64,000 nt of DNA from Streptomyces ochraceiscleroticus. Its GTDB lineage: Bacteria; Actinomycetota; Actinomycetes; Streptomycetales; Streptomycetaceae. The notes under the pieces are model-generated. The model saw only the letters and a program-made list of their open reading frames with translations. It was not told the origin of the DNA and did not search any database. Below are positions 35,084-45,857 of this stretch, piece after piece. The stretch spans positions 124,001-188,000 of the forward strand of contig NZ_JOAX01000005.1 in the NCBI RefSeq assembly GCF_000720485.1, written 5' to 3'. Numbering within the stretch: the stretch's first letter is position 1; each line of letters opens with the position of its first letter. Position numbers and translations under genes: made by a program.

Positions 35084-35318
35084 ACGCGCACCGATCCGCA
35101 CCCGGTCCCACGGCTCCAGCCCGGTCGGCAGCTCCGTTCCCGGTCGCCCCGGCTCGCGCGGGCCTCCACACCCAGCAGGTCCGCGCGCCGGAGAAAACCC
35201 TGTCTCTCCCCGCTTCCCCGACAGCCGCCCCGCCCGTCCACCGCGACACGTCGCAACCTCGGCGCGGCCCCACCACCTGGCCTTTCGCCCCTGCCCGGGC
35301 CTGCCCGCCGGAGAAACC

Positions 35319-36617
35319 ATGTCCCGCCACTCGGCACGCTTCACCATCACACCCCCAGCCACCACCGCACCGGACGCCGGGCCTCCGCCCCTCGCCCCGC
35401 AGAAGCGCATCCTGACCGCCCTGCTGATCTCTCAGGTCCTCAGCGGCGCCGGGCTGGCAGCAGGAGTCACCGTCGGAGCTCTGCTGTCGCAGGACATGCT
35501 CGGCGGTACGGCCCTGGCCGGCCTGCCCAGCGCCCTGCTCACCGCGGGCTCGGCGCTCGCCGCCGTCGCCGTCGGCCGCATATCCCAGGCACGCGGCCGC
35601 CGCCCGGGGCTGGCCACCGGCTACCTCGTCGGGGCCATCGGCAGCGCCGGAGTCATCGCCGCCACCCTCATCGACAACCCCCTCCTGCTCTTCCCCTCCC
35701 TGTTCCTCTACGGTGCCGGCACCGCCGCCAACCTCCAGGCCCGCTACGCCGGAGCTGACCTCGCCGCCCCCTCCCGCCGCGCCCGCGCGGTCTCCACCGT
35801 CCTGGTCGCCACCACCCTCGGCGGCGTCGCCGGCCCCAACCTCGCCGCTCCCGCGGGCCAGTTCGCCGCGGTCCTCGGCCTCCCTCGCCTGTCCGGCCTC
35901 TTCCTCGTCTCCGGCACCGCCTACGCCCTCGCCGCCCTCGTCCTGCTTCTGTGGCTGCGCCCCGACCCCCTCCTGCTCGCCCGCACGCTGCACTCCGAGC
36001 AGCAGGCGGCAGAGGCAGGCAGCGCCGCCGCGGCCGCGGTCGAGCCCTCATCAGCGGCAACGGGTCGCCGCCCCGGTCTGGCGCTGGGCGTGCTGGTTAT
36101 GGTCCTCACCCAGCTCGTCATGGTCGCGGTGATGACGATGACCCCCGTCCACATGCATGCCCACGGCCAGGGCACCGCCGCCTCCGGCCTCGTCATCGGC
36201 CTGCACGTCGGCGCCATGTACCTGCCCTCGCCGCTGACCGGCTGGCTGGTCGACCGCTACGGGCGCAGTGCCATCGCCACAGCCGCCGGGCTCACCCTCC
36301 TGGCCTCCGGCGTCCTCGCCGCCACCGCGCCCGGCGATTCCGTACCCCTGCTCGCTCTCGCCCTCATCCTGCTCGGCGTGGGCTGGAACTTCGGCCTGGT
36401 CAGCGGCACCACCCTGATCACCGACGCCGTGCCCCTGGCCACCCGCGCCAAGACCCAGGGTCTGGTCGACGTGGCCGTCGCCATCGCCGGCGCCACCGGC
36501 GGGCTGGCCTCCGGCCTCGTGGTCGCCGCAGCCGGCTACTCCCTCCTGGCCATCGCCGGCGGCGCCCTCGCCCTCGCCGTCCTGCCCGCCATCCTCGCCA
36601 CCGCCCGGAAACGCTGA
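35319..36617 (+). CDS. MFS transporter (drug-efflux type)
   Basis: A 432-residue membrane protein with 12 predicted helices. The loop-2/3 motif A-like sequence is VAVGRISQARGRRPGLATGY, and a second-half counterpart is TGWLVDRYGRSAIATAAGLT. ATG 35319 has GGAG. It resembles DHA1-type exporters. A metallo-beta-lactamase-fold gene lies on either side in the same orientation. Confidence 0.9.
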   Translation: MSRHSARFTITPPATTAPDAGPPPLAPQKRILTALLISQVLSGAGLAAGVTVGALLSQDMLGGTALAGLPSALLTAGSALAAVAVGRISQARGRRPGLATGYLVGAIGSAGVIAATLIDNPLLLFPSLFLYGAGTAANLQARYAGADLAAPSRRARAVSTVLVATTLGGVAGPNLAAPAGQFAAVLGLPRLSGLFLVSGTAYALAALVLLLWLRPDPLLLARTLHSEQQAAEAGSAAAAAVEPSSAATGRRPGLALGVLVMVLTQLVMVAVMTMTPVHMHAHGQGTAASGLVIGLHVGAMYLPSPLTGWLVDRYGRSAIATAAGLTLLASGVLAATAPGDSVPLLALALILLGVGWNFGLVSGTTLITDAVPLATRAKTQGLVDVAVAIAGATGGLASGLVVAAAGYSLLAIAGGALALAVLPAILATARKR

Positions 36618-36802
36618 CCACGCAACCGGACGACCGGCCCTTTGGCGCCGGGCACAACGCCACCGGCAATCGGCTCGCCGGCGCTCGACCGGGCGCCAGC
36701 CGATCGTGCCGTCCGGCGCCACCAAAAGCCCCCCCGGCGCGGATGCGCAACCTGCGCCCCTGCCGGGTGTTTCCCCCACCGCACACAAGGAGTACTCCAC
36801 CC

Positions 36803-37408
36803 ATGACAGCGACATTCACCCTGCTGACCGCCGGCTACGACAGCTTCGACGAACGCAACGCCGGCCGCGACGGCCGCGAAAAGCCATGGCACGTCGCCTC
36901 CACCGTCGCCCTCCTGCGCGACGGCGACACCAACGTCGTCGTCGACCCCGGCATGGTCGCCGACCGCAAGGACATTCTCGCCCCGCTCGCCGACGCCGGA
37001 CTCAGCCCCGAGCAGGTGACCGACGTGGTCTTCAGCCACCACCACCCCGACCACACCCTCAACGCCGCCCTCTTCCCTCACGCACGCGCCCACGACGTCT
37101 GGGCCTTCTACGAAAACGACCTCTGGCACGACCGGCCCGCCGACGGCTTCCAGCTCTCGCCCTCGATCCGTCTGATGGAAACCCCCGGCCACACGCCCCA
37201 GGACATCAGCACCGTCGCAGAAACCGACGAAGGAACCATCGTCCTCACCCACGTCTGGTGGACCGTCAACGGCCCCGCCGACGACCCCACCTCCAACGAC
37301 CGCGAGGGCCTGCGCGCCTCACGCCGCAAGATCCTCGACCTCAAGCCCGCCCTGATCGTCCCCGGCCACGGAGCACCCTTCGTGCCCAGCAAGAACACCC
37401 CCGTGTAA
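36803..37408 (+). CDS. Metallo-beta-lactamase-fold hydrolase (MBLAC1-like)
   Basis: A 201-residue MBL-fold protein with the complete metal motif SHHHPDHTLN (HxHxDH), METPGHTPQDISTV (third His) and IVPGHGAPFVP (last His). It lacks the long linker of class B lactamases and resembles MBLAC1/glyoxalase-II-like hydrolases. AAGGAG precedes ATG 36803. The substrate is unknown. It follows the MFS gene by 185 nt. Confidence 0.88.
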   Translation: MTATFTLLTAGYDSFDERNAGRDGREKPWHVASTVALLRDGDTNVVVDPGMVADRKDILAPLADAGLSPEQVTDVVFSHHHPDHTLNAALFPHARAHDVWAFYENDLWHDRPADGFQLSPSIRLMETPGHTPQDISTVAETDEGTIVLTHVWWTVNGPADDPTSNDREGLRASRRKILDLKPALIVPGHGAPFVPSKNTPV

Positions 37409-37843
37409 GGCACACCGCACCAGCTCACGCGACGGGCCTCCTCCCGGGCCCCAAGTGAACCGAGTGCGTTCACGTTCCCTGCCGGGTCGTTGATGAGACA
37501 CGCCCCGGCCGGGCGGCTCTCCCAGAGGTCACACGCGCATGCGGGCTGCGGTCGCCCGCCGCCGGTACAGCAACCTGGCGCCCCGGCGGTGGGCGCGGCC
37601 ACGGGCCTTCCGCTCTGCCCGTTGCCGCGGACTGGCAGGGGCCGCCTGCCCCGTTTCGGGCCGCGGGGAGAGGGTGTCGCCGCTCGGCCTGGAGGGCGCC
37701 GCGAAACTCGTGGTTCGCCAGAACGCGGCCCCGCCGAAGAGCTGCGCGTGGCCCCTCCGTCGAACCGAGCGTGGCAGCCGGCGCGACTCAGGTAGGCCCC
37801 GCTGCAGGTCAAGGCGCTTGCTCGCCGCAGGCGTTGGGATATG

Positions 37844-37858
37844 TCGAAAGACTTTCGA
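37844..37858. promoter_or_regulatory. Xylan-regulon-type palindrome
   Basis: TCGAAAG-A-CTTTCGA is a perfect 15-bp palindrome about 190 nt before the GH62 start. CGAAA...TTTCG palindromes are known regulatory elements of streptomycete xylanase genes. Confidence 0.65.
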
Positions 37859-37875
37859 GCACTGAACCGAAAATA

Positions 37876-37912
37876 TTGCGCGCAAAGCGTTGACCGGACT
37901 CCGTCAAACGCT
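37876..37912. promoter_or_regulatory. Second palindromic pair before the xylan operon
   Basis: TTGCGCGCAA (37876-37885) is a perfect 10-bp palindrome of LacI/ROK-operator form. It is followed by AGCGTTGAC...GTCAAACGCT (37886-37912), an inverted repeat with one bulge whose left arm includes TTGAC, a possible -35 element. Confidence 0.45.
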
Positions 37913-38048
37913 CCATTATTCCTACGCCCGAAGGCCCGGTCGCCGTTCGGTATATCGGCCAAGCTTCGGGCTGGACCGGCCTGGGCCGTACAGCCGGCCA
38001 ACCCCGCTTCACCGCATGCGCACCAGTCGAGCCGCAATGGAGTTGCCC

Positions 38049-39143
38049 ATGCCCTTAACGCATCGTCACCGCACCCGCCCCTTTCGCCGCCACGCCTACG
38101 GGGCCCTGCTCATCGCCCTGCTGACGGCGTTCTTCGCCGCGCCCGCCAACGGGGCGACGCCGACGGCCAGTCCCCGGCAGGATCTGCCGGGCAGTTTCCG
38201 CTGGTCGTCCACAGGGCCGGTGATCTCACCGCAGCAGGACGGCAGTAACTCCGTCGCCGTCAAGGACCCGTCGGTGGTCCAGGACAAGAACGGCAAATGG
38301 CATGTCTTCATGACCACTGCCGCGAGAACCTCCGGCGACTGGAGCCTGGCCCAGACCAGCTTCTCCGACTGGTCCCAGGCCGCCGGTGCGAAGCAGACCC
38401 ACCTGGAGACCGCCTCCCGCATCGGCCCCGGCTACCGTGCCGCCCCGCACGCCTTCTACTTCGCCCCCAAGGACGAGTGGTACCTCGTCTACCAGACCGG
38501 CCTGCCGTCGTACTCCACCACCAAGGACATCAACGACCCGACCAGCTGGTCCGCGCCGAAGAACCTCATGAGCAGCATGCCCGACGTCGTCCGGGACAAC
38601 ATCGGCAACGGCAACTGGCTCGACTTCTACGTGATCTGCGACGACGCGAAGTGCTACCTGTTCTCCGCGGACGACAACGGCCACGTGTACCGGTCCGAGA
38701 CCACCGTCGCCAACTTCCCGAACGGCTTCGGCAACACCAAGATCGTGCTCCAGGACTCCCGCGCCGCGCTGTTCGAAGGAGGCGCGGTCTACCGCGTCAA
38801 GGGCACCGACACCTACCTGCTGATCTGGGAGGCCATCGGCAGCGACGGAAACCGGTACTACCGCTCCTTCACCTCCAAGGGTCTGACCGGCACCTGGCAG
38901 CCGCTCGCCGCCACCGAAGCCAACTCCTTCGCCCGCTCCACCAACGTCACCTTCCCCGGCGGCGCCTGGACGAAGGACATCAGCCACGGCGAGCTGATCC
39001 GCGCCACCAACGACCAGACCATGACGATCGACCCCTGCCACCTCCGGCTCCTCTATCAGGGCCGGGACCCCAACTCCAGCGGCGAGTACTCGCAGTTGCC
39101 CTACCGGCTCGGCCTGGCCACCCAGGCCGGCTCCACCTGCTGA
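38049..39143 (+). CDS. GH62 alpha-L-arabinofuranosidase
   Basis: A 364-residue secreted enzyme that removes arabinofuranose side chains from arabinoxylan. The signal peptide is visible (ALLIALLTAFFAAPANG). The five-bladed GH62 domain carries the catalytic base Asp in AVKDPSVVQDKNG, a second Asp in NWLDFYVICDD and the acid Glu in LFEGGAVYRVKG. There is no carbohydrate-binding module. ATG 38049 is chosen because GGAG lies 6 nt upstream; ATG at 38037 and 38016 are weaker. It heads an operon with an esterase and a GH10 xylanase, all needed for arabinoxylan breakdown. Confidence 0.93.
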   Translation: MPLTHRHRTRPFRRHAYGALLIALLTAFFAAPANGATPTASPRQDLPGSFRWSSTGPVISPQQDGSNSVAVKDPSVVQDKNGKWHVFMTTAARTSGDWSLAQTSFSDWSQAAGAKQTHLETASRIGPGYRAAPHAFYFAPKDEWYLVYQTGLPSYSTTKDINDPTSWSAPKNLMSSMPDVVRDNIGNGNWLDFYVICDDAKCYLFSADDNGHVYRSETTVANFPNGFGNTKIVLQDSRAALFEGGAVYRVKGTDTYLLIWEAIGSDGNRYYRSFTSKGLTGTWQPLAATEANSFARSTNVTFPGGAWTKDISHGELIRATNDQTMTIDPCHLRLLYQGRDPNSSGEYSQLPYRLGLATQAGSTC

Positions 39144-39176
39144 GACCTCCCTGTTCCCCCACACAAGGAGTCACGC

Positions 39177-41182
<2,006 letters not shown>

Positions 41183-41190
41183 ATCCGGCC

Positions 41191-41219
41191 GGGGCCCGGC
41201 GGCCGTTTCGCCGGGCCCC
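41191..41219. terminator. Hairpin terminator of the xylan operon
   Basis: Perfect 11-bp stem (GGGGCCCGGCG pairing with 41209-41219) with a 7-nt loop, 8 nt past the GH10 stop. Confidence 0.8.
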
Positions 41220-41306
41220 GAGTCCGCACGCAACGTGCGGCACTTCGTGAGCAGGTCGAGCGAGTGGCAGCGGTACGTGCGGCGTTCAGACCGGTGAGCT
41301 GGGGCA

Positions 41307-41349
41307 GGCTGAGGAGTCCGGGCTGGGGACGGGCTGAGCAGTCCGGGCT
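41307..41349. repeat. 18-nt direct repeat at the IclR gene end
   Basis: GGCTGAGGAGTCCGGGCT (41307-41324) recurs with one mismatch at 41332-41349, overlapping the stop of the minus-strand IclR gene. Confidence 0.7.
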
Positions 41350-42148
41350 ACTGCTCGGTGTCGTTGTGCGGCGGCAATGTCGCGTGATCAAGCCTTCGGG
41401 CAATGCCTGCGGCTGCCGACCACAATGCCGGCAGCAGGTTTCCCGTCTGCATGCGTGCCGTGGTGGCGGTGGCCGACACCGCGGCGTGGACGGTGCCGTC
41501 CGCGCCCGTCACGGGGACGGCGAGGCTGCTGTGGCCGGACAGGACCTCGCCGTGTTCGAGGGCGTAACCGCGGTCGGCGACGGTTGCAAGCTGCTGCCTC
41601 AGCTTCTCCGTCGTGGCGACGCTGCGTGTGGTCAGCGACGGCAGTCCGGTGCGGGTCAGACGCTGCACAGCGCCTGGCCCGCCGCGGTGCAGGGCGAGGA
41701 GGACCTTGCCCGTGGCCGTGCACGATGCGGGCAGCCGGCCGCCGACCTGTGAGTGGGTGTGGATGTTCGCCGCACCGGCGATCTTTTCCAGGAAGAGCAC
41801 GTGGGAGCCGTCGAGCACGGCGAGGTGGAGGGTGGCTCGGGTACGCGCGAACAGGTCGGTCAAGAGCGGGCGTGCCACCGCGCGCAGCATCGCCGATGCC
41901 GGCACCCGCTGGCCGAGTGAGAAGAGCTGCATGCCGAGCTGGTAGCTGTCGCCCTGCCGCTCCAGCAGGCCCCACTGCACCAGCTCCTGCACGAGCCGGT
42001 GCGTGGATGCCTTCGGTATGCCGGAGCGCTTGCTCAGCTCTGTCAGCCTGAGCCGGTGGGTGCCGGACCCGAAGGCTTCGAGCAGTAGCTGCGCTTTGCC
42101 CAGGACCGAGTTCGGACGTGTGATGTCCCCGTCGACGTGTGCTGGCAC
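41348..42148 (-). CDS. IclR-family regulator (first of two in the aromatic cluster)
   Basis: A 266-residue regulator: N-terminal winged HTH (LRLTELSKRSGIPKASTHRL, about residues 33-52) and a C-terminal effector domain (GGRLPASCTATGKVLLALHR; GHSSLAVPVTGADGTVHAAV). GTG 42148 has AGGAG 7 nt upstream; longer starts lack a ribosome site. It is divergent from the double CoA-transferase gene across a 316-nt region holding TGTTC-ACCG-GAACA. IclR proteins of aromatic pathways are usually activators or repressors that answer to the pathway acid. Confidence 0.9.
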   Translation of the reverse strand: MPAHVDGDITRPNSVLGKAQLLLEAFGSGTHRLRLTELSKRSGIPKASTHRLVQELVQWGLLERQGDSYQLGMQLFSLGQRVPASAMLRAVARPLLTDLFARTRATLHLAVLDGSHVLFLEKIAGAANIHTHSQVGGRLPASCTATGKVLLALHRGGPGAVQRLTRTGLPSLTTRSVATTEKLRQQLATVADRGYALEHGEVLSGHSSLAVPVTGADGTVHAAVSATATTARMQTGNLLPALWSAAAGIARRLDHATLPPHNDTEQ

Positions 42149-42464
42149 CGGTTCGCTCCTCGATCGAGTCACACCGCAGCACACGGTCACGGAAGGCCAC
42201 GGAACGCTTCAGCGATGTGCGTACGGCACCGATAGTTCAACACCATGGTGTTGGGCATGAACAGCCCTGTGTAACAAGCGTGTGAATGCGTTGCCGCGGC
42301 GCGCTGCTGGGCATCGCGACCGGTGGTGCCCCCTCGGTGACGTGACGGTGTCCGGCACCGGAATCCGAGGCGACACGATCGTTCTGTTCACCGGAACAAC
42401 CCGCTGGCCGCGGCCACCCCGCCCCGTGAAGGTGAGTCCTCCGTCCCACACCGAAGGAGGGCAC
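42149..42464. other. 316-nt divergent control region
   Basis: It contains no gene. It holds the IclR-type operator at 42385-42398 and an AAGGAGG ribosome site just before the CoA-transferase GTG. Confidence 0.6.
42385..42398. promoter_or_regulatory. IclR-type operator, site A
   Basis: TGTTC-ACCG-GAACA palindrome upstream of the double CoA-transferase gene. The same architecture, TGTTC-N4-GAACA, recurs at 52527-52540 before the Rieske gene. Confidence 0.6.
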
Positions 42465-44792
42465 GTGGGGGCACGACAGCCGATGCCGCTTCGCGTACTG
42501 GATCTCACCGACGAGCTGGCGTTCCAAGGGGCCCGACTGCTGGTCGGCTTGGGCGCCGACGTCCTGAGGACCGATCCGGGAGGAGATCTCGACCCGGCGT
42601 CCCGGGCCCACTGGCACGCGGGGAAGCGCTGGACGCCGGTACGCGACCAGGCGCACCTCGACGAGCTGGCCGGGGCCGCCGACATCGTGCTGGAGAGCGG
42701 GCCGGCCGCAGGGCTCCGAGGCGTCCGCGCGGACGGCACCTCACGCTGGCCGCACGCCGTGCACGTCGTCGTGACCCCGTTCGGGCTCACCGGCCCGCGC
42801 CGCGACTGGCGGGGCGGCGACCTCGTCCTCGCGTCGGCCGGCGGGATGACCTGGCTCGGCGGACAGCCCGGCGGGCGGCCCGAACCGCCGCCGAGGCAGC
42901 AGGCCCTCCAGTTGGCGGGTGCCCACGCGGCGCTGGGTGCGCTGCTCGGTGCGGTGTCGGGCAAGCCCCAGCTCGTCGACGTCTCCGCGCAGGAGGCGGT
43001 CGCCGCCACCCTGGAAACCGGTGCCATCGGCTGGATACACGCCGGACGGTTCCCGGTCCGCAGCGGAGGGGTGTACGAGCACGTCACGCACCGGATCTTC
43101 CGCGCGGCCGACGGCTACGTCGCGGGCGGCTACTCGGGCAGCGAGCGCATGTGGACGGACCTGCTCGCCTGGATGGCGGAGAGCGACGAGGCGGCGGACC
43201 TCACCGACGAGCGCTACGCCGATGCCGCCTTCCGCTGGCGCGCACGACCCCACGTCGACGCGATGGTGGAGCGCTTCGCCGCTCGCCGCACCGCAGCGGA
43301 ACTTGCCGAGCAGGGGAGGGCCCGGGCCCTGCCGTGGGCCGAGGTCGTCCCGCCCGCCCGGCTGCCCGCCAATCCGCAGCTGCGGGACCGGGACTTCTTC
43401 GTACGCATCACCGGCGAGGGCCTGCCCGCGGAGGGTGTCGAGGACGTCGGCTTCCCCTGGGCCGCCCGCCCGCGGCCGCTCTCACTCGAGACGATCCGCG
43501 AGGTGCCGAGCGGCGCGCCATGGCAGCACGAGCGGCCGCGCGGCCTGCACGAGAAGCGGCCGCGCAGCCTGGCGGCGGGTGACGGGCGTGGCATGGCGCT
43601 CAGTGGCGTCCGCGTCCTCGACCTGTCCTGGGTGCTGGCCGGCCCGTACGTCACCAAGCTGCTCGGCGAACACGGCGCCGACATCATCAAGATCGAATCC
43701 AAGCACCGGCAGGACCCGACCCGCTTCGCGCCCTCCATGCACCTGCGGCCCGGGTCCGACCCCGACGACAGCGGCTACTTCCTCAACTTCAACCGCAACA
43801 AGCGCAGTGTCGCCCTCAATCTGCGCACCGAGGACGGACAGCGGCTGCTGCGCGAACTGGTCCCGCACTGTGACGTCGTCGTGGAGAACTTCAGTCCGGG
43901 CGTGCTCGCCCGCTGGGGCATGGACTATGAGTCCCTGCGCGCGCTCAACCCGGACGTCATCCTCGTGTCCATGGCCGGGGTGGGGCACACGGGCCCCTGG
44001 CGCAAGGCGGTGACCTTCGCCGACACGCTCGCCGCCATGTCGGGCCTGTCCAGCGAGACCGCGAGCCCGGGCGGTGCCCCCCAAGGCATGACCTTCGGGC
44101 TCGGCGACATGGTCGCCGCCAACGCCGCGGCCCTCGCCGCACTCGACCTGCTCGCCCAAGGGCGCGGCGGACACATCGACCTCTCCCAGCTCGAAGCGAT
44201 GGCCGCGACGATGGGCCCCGCCGTGCTGGAACCCGTCCTGACACCGGACCTCGAAGACCCGCGTACCGCTGAGCAACCCAACCGCTCGCCGCACTCCGTA
44301 CCGCACGGCGTCTACCCGGCCGCCGGCGAGGACCGCTGGATCGCGATCACCGTCGACGACGATGCCCAGTGGCGGTCGCTCACCAAGCTCGTCGACCTGC
44401 CCGGCGGCGATGGCGGTGGCGTGGACACCCGCCGTGCCCACGAGGACGCCATCGACGCCGCCCTCGCCGCCTGGACCCGCGGCCAGGACGCGGCCGAACT
44501 CGCCGCACTGCTGCAGGCCGAGGGCGTCCCCGCCGCAGTCGTGGCCACCGGCCGGGACCTGGTGGAGGAGGACGAGCAGCTCGCGGCCCGCGGCTTCTAC
44601 CCGCAGTTGGACCACCCCCGTACGGGGCGCGTCCGTCACGAGGGCATCGTCGCGCGCTGCTCGGTGACGCCTGGCGCGCTCACCGCCCCGGCGCCCCTGC
44701 TCGGCCAGCACACCCGGGACGTACTGGGCGGACTGCTCGGGCTCTCCGACGAGGACTTCGCGGCACTGCGGGCCGCGGGCGTCCTCGAATGA
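42465..44792 (+). CDS. Tandem (double-domain) class III CoA-transferase
   Basis: A 775-residue fusion of two CaiB/BaiF CoA-transferase domains. The first (about 1-370) starts MPLRVLDLTDELAFQGARLL and has a putative catalytic Asp in KPQLVDVSAQEAVAATLE. The second (about 380-775) starts LSGVRVLDLSWVLAGPYVTK, with NKRSVALNLRTEDGQRLL and the Asp in GGHIDLSQLEAM. Most members are about 400-residue single-domain subunits forming interlocked dimers, so this looks like a covalent heterodimer. GTG 42465 is preceded by AAGGAGG. It heads the enoyl-CoA hydratase / MFS / SDR / hydrolase operon and probably gives CoA to the aromatic or ring-cleaved acid. Confidence 0.9.
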   Translation: MGARQPMPLRVLDLTDELAFQGARLLVGLGADVLRTDPGGDLDPASRAHWHAGKRWTPVRDQAHLDELAGAADIVLESGPAAGLRGVRADGTSRWPHAVHVVVTPFGLTGPRRDWRGGDLVLASAGGMTWLGGQPGGRPEPPPRQQALQLAGAHAALGALLGAVSGKPQLVDVSAQEAVAATLETGAIGWIHAGRFPVRSGGVYEHVTHRIFRAADGYVAGGYSGSERMWTDLLAWMAESDEAADLTDERYADAAFRWRARPHVDAMVERFAARRTAAELAEQGRARALPWAEVVPPARLPANPQLRDRDFFVRITGEGLPAEGVEDVGFPWAARPRPLSLETIREVPSGAPWQHERPRGLHEKRPRSLAAGDGRGMALSGVRVLDLSWVLAGPYVTKLLGEHGADIIKIESKHRQDPTRFAPSMHLRPGSDPDDSGYFLNFNRNKRSVALNLRTEDGQRLLRELVPHCDVVVENFSPGVLARWGMDYESLRALNPDVILVSMAGVGHTGPWRKAVTFADTLAAMSGLSSETASPGGAPQGMTFGLGDMVAANAAALAALDLLAQGRGGHIDLSQLEAMAATMGPAVLEPVLTPDLEDPRTAEQPNRSPHSVPHGVYPAAGEDRWIAITVDDDAQWRSLTKLVDLPGGDGGGVDTRRAHEDAIDAALAAWTRGQDAAELAALLQAEGVPAAVVATGRDLVEEDEQLAARGFYPQLDHPRTGRVRHEGIVARCSVTPGALTAPAPLLGQHTRDVLGGLLGLSDEDFAALRAAGVLE

Positions 44793-44796
44793 CACT

Positions 44797-44842
44797 CGCA
44801 GACCGCAGACCGCAGACCGCAGACCGCAGACCGCAGACCGCA
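44797..44842. repeat. Heptanucleotide tandem repeat (six copies)
   Basis: CGCAGAC is repeated six times (44797-44838) plus a partial copy, beginning 5 nt after the CoA-transferase stop. Confidence 0.9.
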
Positions 44843-44868
44843 CCCGCAACCCGAAGGCACGACCACGC

Positions 44869-44888
44869 ATACCCACCTATACCCACCT
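44869..44888. repeat. 10-nt tandem duplication
   Basis: ATACCCACCT occurs twice in tandem between the CoA-transferase and enoyl-CoA hydratase genes, close to the CGCAGAC array. Confidence 0.8.
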
Positions 44889-44944
44889 ACACCGCCCTCC
44901 GAAGCGCCCCTCGGAGCGCTCAGGACGAAGGAGAAGGAGCCGGT

Positions 44945-45718
44945 ATGACCGCTTCCGTGCTCGACGTCACCCGCGACGGAGCCGTCGCCACGATCCGGAT
45001 CGACCGCCCCAAGGCCAACGCCGTCGACCCGGCCATGATCGAGGAGTTCCTCGGCGTCCTGCCGCCGCTGGTGGACGACCCGTCCGTACGCTGTCTGGTG
45101 ATCACCGGCACCGGCCGCTTCTTCGTCGCCGGTGCCGACATCGCCGTGATGCGCGACCTGTCGGACGGCAACCAGGCGAAGATGCGCCGCTGGATCGACG
45201 TCCAGCGCCTTCTCGAACGCGCCCCGAAGCCCGTCATCGCGGCCATGAACGGGCATGCGCTCGGTGGGGGAGCGGAGCTCTCGCTCGCGTGTGACCTGCG
45301 CATCCTCTCCGCCGACGCCTCCTTCGGCTTCCCCGAGATCGCGCTGGGCCTGTTCCCCGGGGCCGGCGGCAGTCAGCGGCTGCCCCGCCTGGTCGGGCCG
45401 CATCTGGCGAAGCGGCTCATGATCGAGGGCGCGCGCCTCGACGCCGCACGCGCACGGGAGCTGGGCCTGGTCGACCTGGTCGCCGACGCGACGGACTTCC
45501 CCGCGGTCGTCGCCGAGCGGGCCCGACGCCTCGCCGCGCAGCCCACTGCCGCCATCGGCCTGCTCAAGCGGGTCGTGGACGACGGGTGCGCCCTGCCCAT
45601 CGAGGAGGCGCTGCGCCAGGAGGAGAAGGGGGTCCGCGAACTGACGCGCACCGCTGACGCCGCCGAGGGCCTGCAGGCATTCCTGGACAAGCGCACGCCG
45701 GTCTTCACGGGCCGCTGA
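44945..45718 (+). CDS. Enoyl-CoA hydratase/isomerase family protein
   Basis: A 257-residue crotonase-fold enzyme. The oxyanion-hole segments are FFVAGADIAVMRDL (GAD) and AAMNGHALGGGAELSLACDL; the catalytic Glu positions fall in FGFPEIALGLFPGAGGSQRL. It likely hydrates or hydrolyses an enoyl-CoA formed after CoA transfer by the preceding enzyme. GGAGAAGGAG precedes ATG. A 32-nt tandem duplication covers its stop codon. Confidence 0.9.
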   Translation: MTASVLDVTRDGAVATIRIDRPKANAVDPAMIEEFLGVLPPLVDDPSVRCLVITGTGRFFVAGADIAVMRDLSDGNQAKMRRWIDVQRLLERAPKPVIAAMNGHALGGGAELSLACDLRILSADASFGFPEIALGLFPGAGGSQRLPRLVGPHLAKRLMIEGARLDAARARELGLVDLVADATDFPAVVAERARRLAAQPTAAIGLLKRVVDDGCALPIEEALRQEEKGVRELTRTADAAEGLQAFLDKRTPVFTGR

Positions 45719-45777
45719 CGGCACCGTCCCGCAGGCCGGTGAGGCGCTGACGGCACCGTCCCGCAAGCCGGTGAGGT
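45714..45777. repeat. 32-nt tandem duplication over a stop codon
   Basis: The unit 45714-45745, which includes the hydratase stop TGA, is repeated at 45746-45777 with one internal difference. Confidence 0.85.
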
Positions 45778-45857
45778 GCGAGCCGCCCGCACCTCCTCCC
45801 CCCTCTCGTGCGCACGGTCGCCGTGCGCGAGCCCCTCTCCCCCTTCAAGGAGGGACC

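Larger units (their letters stand above)
37409..38048. other. 640-nt non-coding stretch upstream of the xylan operon
   Basis: No convincing gene is present: reading frames here are Arg-rich, lack ribosome sites and show no domain. The right third (37840-37920) is AT-richer and contains three palindromic elements listed separately, evidently the control region of the GH62 operon. The left part holds GTGAAC-N7-GTTCAC at 37455-37473, an operator-like inverted repeat of unknown use. Confidence 0.6.

Noticed and set aside
37490..37885. Several overlapping 60-118-codon frames in the gap before the xylan operon
   Set aside because: All are Arg/Pro-rich, lack ribosome sites and appear on both strands at once, as expected from high G+C non-coding DNA.
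44797..44842. Short regular repeat resembling a CRISPR array
   Set aside because: The unit is 7 nt with no spacers, so it is a simple tandem repeat; no cas genes are present in the window.
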